Assembly (NCBI RefSeq): GCF_018860165.1 | Contig: NZ_JAHKNG010000008.1 | Coordinates: forward strand, 52,892-116,891 | DNA length: 64,000 bases | Direction: 5' to 3' | DNA from: Paracoccus marinaquae | Lineage (GTDB): Bacteria; Pseudomonadota; Alphaproteobacteria; Rhodobacterales; Rhodobacteraceae | The notes under the pieces: model-generated | What the model was told of the DNA's origin: nothing | The model's database searches: none | What the model saw: only the letters and a program-made list of their open reading frames with translations | Translations under genes and position numbers: made by a program | Shown here: positions 19,155 through 29,559 of the stretch, piece after piece | Layout: each line of letters starts with the position of its first letter | How positions within the stretch are numbered: position 1 is the stretch's first letter

Positions 19155-19907
19155 TCAGATCCTGCCGACGCGCATGTTGATGGGCCAGGTCACCGCCACC
19201 GGCTGGGTCCAGAGCCCGGACAGATCCTGAATGAAGGCCTCGGCAATGTCGGGCCGGCCCGCCTCCTGCGCCTTGCGCAGCGATGACCAGGTCGACAGAT
19301 AGCCCAGAAAGGCGTCGAAATCCCAGTTCAGACGGATCGCCAGGGCCGGGGCGTCGAGTTCATCGAAGGGAAACGCGATTCCGGCATAGCCCGAATCGAC
19401 CAGGCCACGCTCGGGCGGCCAATAGGGGCCGATCTCGTCGCGGTAGAAGCGGATGAAGCGCTGGTGCAGCGGCTCGGATGCCAGTTCGAGAACGCCATAG
19501 CTGATCAGCGCGATGACGGCGCCGGGTTTGGCGATCCTTCGTGCCTCGGCATAAAATGCCGGCAGGTCGAACCAATGCGCCGCCTGCGCCGCCGTGATCA
19601 GGCTGGCGCAGCCATCCGGCAGCGGCAGCCTCTCGGCCGGCGCGCAAAGATAGTCGATGCGCGCGTCGCCCGCCGCATTGGCCAGTTGGTCGGCGCTTGG
19701 ATCGATGCCGGTCACCCGGTCGAAATGCGCCGCCAGCCGGGTCGTCAGCTGGCCATTGCCGCAGCCCACATCCACCGCCAGGCCGCGATCCGGGGCAAGT
19801 CCGGCCAGCCATGGCGCCAGATCTGCCGGATAGGTCGGGCGGAACTGCGCATAGGACCGGCCGCCCCGGTCGAACCAGTTGGTCGTGGATTTCGCCTGCT
19901 GTGGCAT
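19155..19907 (-). CDS. Class I SAM-dependent methyltransferase
   Basis: This 250-aa protein has a Rossmann methyltransferase fold with motif I VDVGCGNGQLTTRLA near residue 40, an acidic residue at the end of strand beta-2 (VTGIDPS), and motif TAAQAAHWFD further on. The fold is closest to the Methyltransf_11/UbiE-like group. The substrate is unknown. The N-terminal WFDRGGRSYAQFRPTYP segment is typical of small-molecule methyltransferases such as the yeast CRG1-like set. AAGGAGGA gives a firm start. It is convergent with the kinase gene and divergent from rpiA. Confidence 0.85.
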   Translation of the reverse strand: MPQQAKSTTNWFDRGGRSYAQFRPTYPADLAPWLAGLAPDRGLAVDVGCGNGQLTTRLAAHFDRVTGIDPSADQLANAAGDARIDYLCAPAERLPLPDGCASLITAAQAAHWFDLPAFYAEARRIAKPGAVIALISYGVLELASEPLHQRFIRFYRDEIGPYWPPERGLVDSGYAGIAFPFDELDAPALAIRLNWDFDAFLGYLSTWSSLRKAQEAGRPDIAEAFIQDLSGLWTQPVAVTWPINMRVGRI

Positions 19908-20005
19908 GGGTCCTCCTTCTTCGGTCACGGAAACGGGCTGATCCCCTCGCCCTTGCCCGCACCATGGCCTATATAGCGCCGAACCCCGACCGAGAGGAGC
20001 CTTCG

Positions 20006-20770
20006 ATGTCGCAATCTTCGCAACCCGATCCGGCCAAGCTGGCGGCCTCGCGCGCGGCGGTGGCGCTGGTCGAGGACGGCATGAGACTGGGCCTCGGGAC
20101 CGGCTCGACCGCCAGCATCATGGTGCAGGTGCTGGCCGAGCGGGTGAAGGCCGAGGGGCTGTCGCTGCGCTGTGCGGCGACCTCGAAGGCGACGGCGGAA
20201 CTGGCGGAAAGCCTTGGCATCGGGATCGAAACGCTGGACCAGATCGGCTGGCTTGACCTGACCATCGACGGCGCCGACGAGGTCGATCCCGACCTGCATC
20301 TGATCAAGGGCGGCGGCGGCGCGCATCTGCGCGAGAAGATCGTGGCGGCGGCCAGCGACCGGATGGTGGTGATCGCCGATCCCGGCAAGGTGGTCGATCA
20401 GCTGGGCGCCTTTCCGCTGCCGGTCGAGGTGCTGCAGTTCGGCTTCGAATCCAGCCGCAAGCTGATCCGCCATGTGCTGGACGGGCAGGGTCTTGGCGCC
20501 CATGACGTGCTGCAGCGGCTGCGGGGCAGCGAGCCCTGGGTGACGGATGAGGGCAATTTCATCCTCGACCTGCATCTGGGGGCGATCGACGACCCGGTGG
20601 CGCTGGCGCGCGGGCTGGCGACGGTGCCGGGCGTGGTCGAACACGGGCTGTTTCTGGGCATGTGCGATCTGGCGATCATCGGCAAGCCCGATGGCGGCGT
20701 GGTCGAGTTGAACCGCGATGCCGATCTGGATGCCGATCTGCTGGCCGGCGAGGCGGAGGCCGGGCTGTGA
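20006..20770 (+). CDS. rpiA: Ribose-5-phosphate isomerase A
   Basis: This 254-aa enzyme interconverts ribose 5-phosphate and ribulose 5-phosphate in the pentose phosphate pathway. Family motifs are GLGTGSTASIM near residue 27, DGADEVDPDLHLIKGGGGA near 90, and the catalytic REK directly after. GAGAGGAG precedes the ATG. The stop codon overlaps the GTG start of gor, so the two are co-translated; RpiA feeds pentose phosphate flux and Gor consumes NADPH. Confidence 0.97.
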   Translation: MSQSSQPDPAKLAASRAAVALVEDGMRLGLGTGSTASIMVQVLAERVKAEGLSLRCAATSKATAELAESLGIGIETLDQIGWLDLTIDGADEVDPDLHLIKGGGGAHLREKIVAAASDRMVVIADPGKVVDQLGAFPLPVEVLQFGFESSRKLIRHVLDGQGLGAHDVLQRLRGSEPWVTDEGNFILDLHLGAIDDPVALARGLATVPGVVEHGLFLGMCDLAIIGKPDGGVVELNRDADLDADLLAGEAEAGL

Positions 20771-22146
20771 GTTTTGATTATGATCTTTTCGTGATCGGCG
20801 GCGGCTCGGGCGGGGTGCGCGCGGCGCGGATCGCTGCGGGCGAGCATGGCGCCCGTGTCGGGCTGGCCGAGGAAAGCCGCATGGGCGGCACCTGCGTCAT
20901 TCGCGGCTGCGTGCCGAAGAAGCTGATGGTCTATGCCTCGAACGCGCCGCTGATGGCCGAAGAGATGCGCGGCTATGGCTGGGGCGAGGCCACCAGCGGC
21001 GCATTCGACTGGCAGATCTTCCGCCGGAAGCTGCATGCCGAACTGGACCGGCTGGAGCGGGCCTATACGACCAATGCCGAAAAGGCCGGGGTCGAGATCC
21101 ATCACCAGCGCGCCCGGCTGGCCGATCATCACACGGTGGAACTGGCCGACGGCACCCGCAAGACCGCCAAGCATATCCTGATCGCGGTCGGCGGGCGCCC
21201 TTCTAAGATCGGGATACCGGGCGAGGAACTGGGCCTGATCTCGGACGATCTGTTCCTGCTCGAACAACTGCCGCGCCGGGCGCTGCTGATCGGCGGCGGC
21301 TTCATCGCCTGCGAATTCGCCACCATCCTGAACGGGCTGGGGGTCGAGACGGTGCAGGCCTATCGCGGCGACGCGGTTTTGCGCGGCTTTGACCGCGAGG
21401 CGCGCGAGATGGCCTCCGAGCAGTTGCGGCAGATCGGCGTCGATCTGCGGCTGGGCCGGTCGCCCAAGCGGCTGGAAAAGGCCGGCGAACGGGTCCGGGC
21501 GCAGTTCGACGATGACAGCGAGGACACGTTCGACGCAGTCTTCTTCGCCACCGGGCGTGATCCCTATACGCGCGATCTGGGGCTGGAAAACACCGGCCTG
21601 CGGCTGAAGGAAAACGGCGCCATCGAGGTCGACGCGTGGTCGCAGACCCCGGTGCCCTCGATCTTCGCGGTGGGCGATGTGACCGACCGGGTGAACCTGA
21701 CCCCGGTGGCGATCCGCGAGGGCCATTCCTTCGCCGACACGGTCTTCGGGGCCAGGCCGCGCAAGGTCAGCCATGATCCGGTCGCCAGTGCCGTCTATCT
21801 GCGCCCCTGTGAACTGGGCACGATCGGGCTGACCGAGGAACAGGCCATGGCCCGCGGGCCGGTCGATGTCTACAGCGCCGTGTTCCGGCCGATGCGGTCG
21901 ATGTTCGCGGGATCGGAATCGCGCACGATGATGAAGCTGCTGGTCGATCCCGAGACCGACCGGGTGCTGGGCTGCCACATCTTCGGCCCCGAGGCGGGCG
22001 AGATGATCCAGTTGGCTGCGATCCCGATCACCATGGGGGCTACCAAGGCCGATTTTGACGCGACCATGGCGGTCCATCCGACGGCGGCGGAAGAACTGGT
22101 GACCATGCGCCAGCCCAGCCGGCGGCATGCCGGGGCGGGTAACTGA
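20767..22146 (+). CDS. gor: Glutathione-disulfide reductase
   Basis: This 459-aa flavoenzyme reduces oxidised glutathione with NADPH. The FAD loop GGGSGGVRAAR is at residues 11-21, the redox disulfide is in GGTCVIRGCVPKKL (about residues 41-54), and the NADPH loop IGGGFIACEFA lies near 178. The C-terminal HPTAAEELVTM carries the active-site His/Glu. The start is a GTG overlapping the rpiA stop by four bases, with GGAGG just upstream; a longer frame into rpiA is not needed. Confidence 0.96.
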   Translation: MSFDYDLFVIGGGSGGVRAARIAAGEHGARVGLAEESRMGGTCVIRGCVPKKLMVYASNAPLMAEEMRGYGWGEATSGAFDWQIFRRKLHAELDRLERAYTTNAEKAGVEIHHQRARLADHHTVELADGTRKTAKHILIAVGGRPSKIGIPGEELGLISDDLFLLEQLPRRALLIGGGFIACEFATILNGLGVETVQAYRGDAVLRGFDREAREMASEQLRQIGVDLRLGRSPKRLEKAGERVRAQFDDDSEDTFDAVFFATGRDPYTRDLGLENTGLRLKENGAIEVDAWSQTPVPSIFAVGDVTDRVNLTPVAIREGHSFADTVFGARPRKVSHDPVASAVYLRPCELGTIGLTEEQAMARGPVDVYSAVFRPMRSMFAGSESRTMMKLLVDPETDRVLGCHIFGPEAGEMIQLAAIPITMGATKADFDATMAVHPTAAEELVTMRQPSRRHAGAGN

Positions 22147-22262
22147 AAGATGACCCGGCGCGGCCCCTTGCCGCAGCCGGACGGGGCGGGGCGCAGGGTT
22201 GACATTTGGCCCCCCGCCCCCAGTTTGCGACAGACAGGCTAGCAGGAAAGAAGGTCGAGCGG

Positions 22263-23468
22263 ATGGCAAATCAGGGCCCTTGGGGCGGCGGCGGAAATGG
22301 CGGCGGGGATGACGGGGACCGCGACAAGCGTCCCCCGAACCAGCCTTGGGGCGACCAGCAGCCCCCGCGGGGACCGCGCCGGCCCGGTTCGGGCGAGCCG
22401 CAGATGCCCGAGATCGAAGAACTGATGAAGAAGGGGCAGGAGCGTCTGCGCGTGCTGATGGGCGGGCGCGGCGGCGGCGGCCCGACCGGCGGCGGGGGCG
22501 GCGGTGGCCGGTCGTCGGGGCCGAGCTTCGGGTTCAACCGCTCGACCCTGGTTCTGGTCGGCCTTGTCGCCCTGGGCCTCTGGGCCTTTTCCAGCTTCTA
22601 TCGCGTGCAGACCAACGAAAAGAGCGTCGAGTTCCTGTTCGGCCGCGCCGTGGCGGTCGGCACCGAGGGTCTGAACTTCGCGCCCTTCCCCTTTGTCACC
22701 GCCGAGGTGGTGCCGGTCACCAACGAACGTGTGACCGAGATCGGCACCGGCCGTTCGGGCCCGATGGACAGCGGGCTGATGCTGACCCGTGACCAGAACA
22801 TCGTGGACATGGAATATCAGGTGGTCTGGAACATCTCGGACCCCGAAAAGTACCTGTTCAACCTGGCCGATCCTTCCGACACGATCCGTGCGGTGTCGGA
22901 ATCCGCCATGCGCGACATCATCGCGCGTTCGGAACTGGCGCCGATCCTGAACCGTGACCGCGGCGCCATCGCCAATGACCTGAAGGATGCGGTGCAGCGC
23001 ACGCTCGACGCCTATCAGTCGGGGATCAACGTGGTTCGCGTCAACCTCGACCGTGCCGACCCGCCGGGCGAAGTGATCGACGCCTTCCGCGAGGTGCAGG
23101 CCGCGCAGCAGGAACGCGACCGGCTGGAGAAAGAGGCCGATGCCTATGCCAACCGGGTTCTGGCCCAGGCCCGCGGTGACGCGGCGGCGATGCTGGAACA
23201 GGCCGAGGCCTATCGCGCCGAGGCGGTGAACACCGCGCAGGGTGAAGCCGCGCGCTTCAACTCGATCTATGACGAATATGTGAAGGCGCCCGAAGTGACC
23301 CGCCGGCGCATGTATCTGGAAACCATGGAGCAGGTTCTGGGCGATGTCGACAAGGTGATCCTTGACGATACCGGCGGCCAGGGCGGCTCGGGCGTGGTGC
23401 CCTATCTGCCGCTTGACCAGCTGCGCCGTTCGGGCGGCGGCGACACTTCCACCGGAGGGACGAACTGA
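22263..23468 (+). CDS. hflK: FtsH protease modulator HflK
   Basis: This 401-aa membrane protein forms the HflK/HflC complex that encloses and modulates the FtsH protease. The first 85 residues are unusually rich in Gly, Pro, Asp and Arg (a flexible cytosolic tail). One membrane helix follows (LVLVGLVALGLWAFSSF, about residue 98), then a band-7/SPFH domain and a helical coiled-coil segment rich in Glu/Gln/Ala (about residues 275-340). The ATG at 22263 is preferred over the in-frame start at 22206. hflC starts within its stop codon. Confidence 0.95.
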   Translation: MANQGPWGGGGNGGGDDGDRDKRPPNQPWGDQQPPRGPRRPGSGEPQMPEIEELMKKGQERLRVLMGGRGGGGPTGGGGGGGRSSGPSFGFNRSTLVLVGLVALGLWAFSSFYRVQTNEKSVEFLFGRAVAVGTEGLNFAPFPFVTAEVVPVTNERVTEIGTGRSGPMDSGLMLTRDQNIVDMEYQVVWNISDPEKYLFNLADPSDTIRAVSESAMRDIIARSELAPILNRDRGAIANDLKDAVQRTLDAYQSGINVVRVNLDRADPPGEVIDAFREVQAAQQERDRLEKEADAYANRVLAQARGDAAAMLEQAEAYRAEAVNTAQGEAARFNSIYDEYVKAPEVTRRRMYLETMEQVLGDVDKVILDDTGGQGGSGVVPYLPLDQLRRSGGGDTSTGGTN

Positions 23469-24637
23469 TGGCTCGCCGCAAGATACGCATGTCCGCCCTC
23501 GTGGTGCCCGCCCTCGTCGTCGCGGTGGTCGTGGCCATGGCCGCGATCTTCATCGTGGACGAACGCGAAAAGGCACTGGTGCTGCGGCTCGGCCGCGTCG
23601 TCGATGTGCAGGAGGCGCCGGGCCTTGGCGTCAAGGTGCCCTTCCTCGACAACGTGGTGAAATATGACGACCGGATCCTTGGTCTGCCGACCTCGCCGCT
23701 GGAGGTGACGCCGCTGGATGATCGCCGTCTGGTCGTGGACGCCTTCGCGCGCTGGCGGATCACCGATCCGGTCCGCTTCCGTCAGGCGGTGGGCACCGGT
23801 GGCATCCCGGCCGCGCTTGGCCGGCTTGAGCCGATCGTGAACGCCGCCATCCGCGAGGTGCTGGGTGCGGTGCCCTCGACCACGGTCCTGTCGGATGACC
23901 GAACCGCGCTGATGAACCAGATCCGCGACGAGGCACGCAACAACTCGGCGGGTCTGGGGGTCGAGATCATCGACGTTCGCCTGACCCGGACCGACCTGCC
24001 CGAGCAGAACCTGAACGCCACCTATGCACGGATGCGGGCCGAGCGTCAGCGCGAGGCCGCCGACGAGATCGCCCGCGGTGGCGAGGCCGCGCAGCGGGTC
24101 CGCGCCGCCGCCGACCGGACCGTGGTGGAACTGACCTCCGAGGCGCAGAAGCGGGCCGAGATCGTGCGTGGTGAGGCCGATGCGCAACGCAACGCCATCT
24201 ATGCCGACGCCTTTGGACGCGATCCCGAGTTCTTCGCCTTCACCCGCTCGATGACCTCTTATGAGCGGGCGTTGAAGGGCGAGAACAGCAGTCTCGTGCT
24301 GCAGCCGGATGGTGAGTTCTTCAGCTATCTGCGCGATGACGGCGCCAGCCGCGCCAATCCCAGGCCGAACCCGGCCCCGGCCCGGTCGCCGGCTGGCGCG
24401 GACGCCGACCCGGCGGCTGCCGCCCCAAGCGACGAGGATCTGGTCACGCCGACGGTGACGGACCGCGAGGGCAATCCCTTGGGCGAATCCGCCGGCGTCA
24501 AGCTGACCCCGGTTCCCGAAAGCCTGGCTGCCCCGCCCGAAACACCCTCTGCGGTCGTGCCGCCGGCCGCCCCGGCCGAGGCCGAGGAGGCCGCCAGCGA
24601 TGCCGGAGAGGATGGCGGCGAGACCGTGCAGAACTAG
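23468..24637 (+). CDS. hflC: FtsH protease modulator HflC, with long C-terminal tail
   Basis: This 389-aa protein is the HflK partner. A single N-terminal membrane helix (residues 11-31) is followed by an SPFH domain (VDEREKALVLRLGRV...) and a helical region ending near residue 270. The conserved part finishes at about SLVLQPDGEFFSYL. The remaining roughly 100 residues are Pro/Ala/Glu-rich and low complexity, making the protein longer than typical HflC (290-330 aa). The start overlaps the hflK stop by one base. A hairpin terminator follows. Confidence 0.94.
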   Translation: MARRKIRMSALVVPALVVAVVVAMAAIFIVDEREKALVLRLGRVVDVQEAPGLGVKVPFLDNVVKYDDRILGLPTSPLEVTPLDDRRLVVDAFARWRITDPVRFRQAVGTGGIPAALGRLEPIVNAAIREVLGAVPSTTVLSDDRTALMNQIRDEARNNSAGLGVEIIDVRLTRTDLPEQNLNATYARMRAERQREAADEIARGGEAAQRVRAAADRTVVELTSEAQKRAEIVRGEADAQRNAIYADAFGRDPEFFAFTRSMTSYERALKGENSSLVLQPDGEFFSYLRDDGASRANPRPNPAPARSPAGADADPAAAAPSDEDLVTPTVTDREGNPLGESAGVKLTPVPESLAAPPETPSAVVPPAAPAEAEEAASDAGEDGGETVQN

Positions 24638-24645
24638 AAGACCGG

Positions 24646-24673
24646 AAGGGGCGGACCGAAGGGTCCGCCCCTT
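24646..24673 (+). terminator. Hairpin terminator after hflC
   Basis: A perfect 12-bp stem (24646-24657 with 24662-24673) encloses a GAAG tetraloop 8 bases after the hflC stop. The downstream T-tract is weak (TTGCTGT), so termination may be partial. Confidence 0.7.
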
Positions 24674-24812
24674 GCTGTAACAAAAGTCACGATCTGTTCA
24701 CTGTCCGAGAGCGTGGTTTATTTGCAACGAGCCCCCAAGTTCCTTTCAAGTCACTTCCACTGACGGGGCGGGGACGTTCCGCGACAGATTCCGAAAGATG
24801 AGGATATTCAGC

Positions 24813-26812
<2,000 letters not shown>

Positions 26813-27263
26813 TCCTGCCGGACCGGCCGCTGCTGGTCCTCTCACGTTCCCTGATCCTGCCGCCAAGCCGCCTCAGGGCAGGGCTGGCGCCCGCACATGG
26901 ATCCTCGCCGTGGCTTCTGGTTGGCGCCCCGAGTCTCAATTGATTCCCGATCAATCGAGTCGTGTCTTCGAATCGCGATCTGTCGCGAGATGCTTCCGAC
27001 CTGAGCTGCACAACCCTCAGTAGAATTCCATATCGTTCCACGCATCAGGGGAGAATTCTGCATGATCACCTGTCCCAAAAGTCAGGTCATTTCGAAATTT
27101 ATTAAAGCTTTAGCCATGGGCGGAAACGTGCCGAGGTGCTATTCTCGCCTCTGTAGAAGACGTCACCTTTCCCGTTTGAAGACGGCGCCAAAGCCAGATT
27201 TTGGCGAACGGTAGCGTTTGGCCGGATTTCCAGCATGTGCTGGCGTCGCGGAGGCGGAGCAAG
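26813..27263. other. Intergenic region upstream of the exopolysaccharide transferase gene
   Basis: No gene is visible in this 451-base gap. GC falls towards the right end (AATTTATTAAAG near 27100). It contains an imperfect 10-bp inverted repeat at 26935-26959 and two TCGCGA copies near 26985. It probably holds the promoter of the polysaccharide transferase gene, but I could not place -35 and -10 elements with confidence. Confidence 0.5.
26935..26959. repeat. Inverted repeat, possible operator
   Basis: CTCAATTGAT and ATCAATCGAG are 10-base arms with 9 of 10 matching around a TCCCG spacer. The symmetric AT-rich arms in a GC-rich genome look like a dimeric regulator site upstream of the polysaccharide transferase gene. 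No T-tract follows, so it is not a terminator. Confidence 0.4.
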
Positions 27264-27968
27264 GTGTCGGTTGTGAATGGTGTCGACAATATGACGTTGG
27301 GAAATCAAATGGTTGCCGTTGTTTCTGTTTCGGGCGCAAAGATTGTCAAACAGTCGAAGCCCTGGTTCTATCGCAAGCTTCTCAAGCGGCCGCTGGATGT
27401 GCTTCTGGTTGTTCTGGGCGCCCCCTTTATAGTGCCGATCGTGCTTGTTCTGGCGTTTATCGTCCTGCGGGAGGGCGGAAATCCCTTCTATTCGCAAGAG
27501 CGGATCGGGCGCCATGGCAAGCGCTATCGCATGTGGAAGCTGCGCAGCATGGTCGTGGATGCCGATCAGCGGCTTTCTGCCTATCTCGCGGAAAATCCCG
27601 AAGCCCGGCGCGAATGGGAAGAAACCCAGAAACTGCGCGATGATCCGCGCGTGACCCGTTTCGGGCGTCTGCTGCGTCGCAGTTCGATGGATGAACTGCC
27701 GCAGCTTTGGAACGTTCTGAAAGGCGACATGAGCCTGATCGGCCCGCGTCCGATGCTGCCCGAGCAGGAGCAGATGTATATCGGCGAGGGCTATTACCGG
27801 TTGCGCCCGGGCATTACCGGTTTCTGGCAGACGACCGGCCGGAACGCCACCAGCTTCGCCGACCGGGCCTGGTACGATGACCGCTACGAGCGCAGCCTCA
27901 CTTTGGGTGGGGATGCCGCGATCCTGATGCGCACCTTCGGCGTCGTGATGCGCGCCACGGGCTGCTGA
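27264..27968 (+). CDS. ExoY-like undecaprenyl-phosphate sugar phosphotransferase
   Basis: This about 234-aa protein belongs to the bacterial sugar transferase family (WbaP/ExoY C-terminal domain). It transfers a hexose-1-phosphate to undecaprenyl phosphate to start a polysaccharide repeat unit. Visible features are one membrane helix (DVLLVVLGAPFIVPIVLVLAFIV), then KLRSMVVDAD, RRSSMDELPQLWNVL and SLIGPRPMLP, and the late motif RPGITGFWQ. Only the catalytic half is present, as in ExoY. The start is uncertain: a GTG at 27264 has GGAG nearby, while ATGs at 27291 or 27309 are alternatives. It opens the polysaccharide locus. Confidence 0.88.
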   Translation: MSVVNGVDNMTLGNQMVAVVSVSGAKIVKQSKPWFYRKLLKRPLDVLLVVLGAPFIVPIVLVLAFIVLREGGNPFYSQERIGRHGKRYRMWKLRSMVVDADQRLSAYLAENPEARREWEETQKLRDDPRVTRFGRLLRRSSMDELPQLWNVLKGDMSLIGPRPMLPEQEQMYIGEGYYRLRPGITGFWQTTGRNATSFADRAWYDDRYERSLTLGGDAAILMRTFGVVMRATGC

Positions 27969-28337
27969 CCAAGCCTACTGCAGGCAATGACGGTCCTTTG
28001 TGGCACCGGCCTCCGCTTTGGAGGCCGGTCCTATGCTTTTCGATGACCGAGAGGGACGCGACTGATGCGGGGGCTGTCAGGTCCGTCGCGCCGATCCGCT
28101 GTTCAGCCTGATCGCAAAGTTCGCGTTGCCCTTGCAGGTGGGGCCGGCCTGCGGGAGCGGACGTTCCGGCGGGGCTGGTCGAGGCGCGACCCAATCCACT
28201 CTGCGCAGGCGGCTTGACGCTACCGAACCACCGGACAGCGATCACGGCCCGCCAAGGAGCAAGCCCCCCGATCTTGCGGCGGTTGAAGGCGGCCGGGAAA
28301 AAAAATGGAGCGGAATGCCGCGCCGACCTGTTCGCTG
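27969..28337. other. Intergenic region between convergent polysaccharide genes
   Basis: I see no gene in this 369-base gap. It contains a 10-bp-stem hairpin near its left end (28005-28029) that could end the sugar-transferase transcript. On the minus strand, an uninterrupted run of eight Ts (complement of positions 28299-28306) follows a short GCGG/CCGC stem and could end the Wzz-like transcript. Confidence 0.5.
28005..28040 (+). terminator. Hairpin terminator after the sugar transferase gene
   Basis: ACCGGCCTCC and GGAGGCCGGT form a perfect 10-bp stem around GCTTT, starting 37 bases after the stop. A short T-run appears about nine bases later (ATGCTTTT), so it is a plausible but not ideal intrinsic terminator. 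Confidence 0.6.
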
Positions 28338-29555
28338 TCAGTCCTTGCGCGGTTCGGGGATCTTCGGGATGGTCACCACCGGGCGCAGTCCGGCGCCGCG
28401 CTCGACCTGTCCGGCCGAGCGCAGGACGGGCTTCAGCAGTTCCAGAAGCAAGGCCAGCCCCAGGGCCAATGCCATCGATCCGGCGAGACCGAAGACCATG
28501 ATCTTCTTGCGGCCCGAGGACAGCGGGTAATCCGGCTTGACTGCGGCCTCCAGCAGGATGAACTGTTCGCCCTCCTGCTCGGCATTCAGGCGTTGGGCGG
28601 TTTCGGCTGCGGCGCGGCGGCCGCTCATCTCGGCCTGTTGTTCGCGCAACTGTCCCAGCCGGCGCTGATAGGCTTCAAGCTGCGCCTCGGCATTGACGCT
28701 GCGCCGGCCCGAGGCCAGAATTTCCGTGATCCGTTCCTGCAACTGCTGCTGGCGGGTGCTTAGCAGTTCGATCCTGTCCTCCTGCCGGTCAGCATCGCGG
28801 CGCTCGACGGTGCTGAGATTGCCCTTGGCGGTCAGGTCGTCATACCTGCTTCGGGCCTCCAGCAGGTCGCCGGAAATCTCGTTCAACTCGTTGTCGATCG
28901 TGCTCAGCTCGCTCGGGCGATTGTCCAGTGCCGTCGGAAGGATATCCAGATTATCGTTGCGGAACGCGGCCATCTCGTCCTCGACCAGGTCGATCTGACG
29001 GGCGATCCGGGCCTCTTCGCGGCCGTAGAACTCAAGTGTCTCGCGTGCCCGCTCGGTCTGGGTGCTGGCGTTCAGTTCCAGAACACTTCTGGCCATCTCA
29101 TTGGCCATGTCGGCAGCCAGTTCGCCGGTGGACATGGTGGCGGTGACGCGCAGAACGCCCGGCCATTGTCCGCTTCCGAAATTCTGCCCGCCGGTCACCG
29201 GCTCGATACGGAACGAGCGGCGCAGAATTTCGACCTTCAGCGCCTCCGACATCTGGGGCGAATCCGCAAAGAGATCGAACTTGTCGATCAGGGACAGGAT
29301 GTTGTCGCGCACCATCAGCCGCGCCTGCACCAGCTGCAGCCAGTAGCTTGCCGGGATACCCACGCTGCCACGCGGCCCCTCGGAGAGCGAGCTTGGGGTC
29401 TCGATCTGCAGGACGGCCGATGCCGCATAGCTGCGCGGCTGGCTCATCGCGATGTGATAGCTGAAAGCGGTTCCGGCAAGAATGGTGGTGCCGATGATCC
29501 AGCGGCGACGCCACAGCATCGCCACAATATCGCTGACCGATCCAAGGCTACCCAT
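28338..29555 (-). CDS. Wzz-type polysaccharide co-polymerase (chain-length determinant)
   Basis: This 405-aa inner-membrane protein has the two-helix layout of polysaccharide co-polymerases: TM1 near residues 19-38 (WIIGTTILAGTAFSYHI) and TM2 near residue 352 (IMVFGLAGSMALALGLALLLELLKP). Between them lies a long, charged, mainly helical periplasmic domain with coiled-coil segments (about residues 160-330). Such proteins set chain length and help export in Wzy-type systems, usually together with a BY-kinase. Here the kinase-like gene lies just upstream, separated by four bases. GAGGA supports the start. Confidence 0.85.
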   Translation of the reverse strand: MGSLGSVSDIVAMLWRRRWIIGTTILAGTAFSYHIAMSQPRSYAASAVLQIETPSSLSEGPRGSVGIPASYWLQLVQARLMVRDNILSLIDKFDLFADSPQMSEALKVEILRRSFRIEPVTGGQNFGSGQWPGVLRVTATMSTGELAADMANEMARSVLELNASTQTERARETLEFYGREEARIARQIDLVEDEMAAFRNDNLDILPTALDNRPSELSTIDNELNEISGDLLEARSRYDDLTAKGNLSTVERRDADRQEDRIELLSTRQQQLQERITEILASGRRSVNAEAQLEAYQRRLGQLREQQAEMSGRRAAAETAQRLNAEQEGEQFILLEAAVKPDYPLSSGRKKIMVFGLAGSMALALGLALLLELLKPVLRSAGQVERGAGLRPVVTIPKIPEPRKD

Positions 29556-29559
29556 TCTT

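Noticed and set aside
28126..28530. Small plus-strand open frames in the gap after the sugar transferase gene
   Set aside because: They overlap the Wzz-like gene end on the other strand, have biased Arg/Ala composition, no ribosome site and no recognisable motifs.
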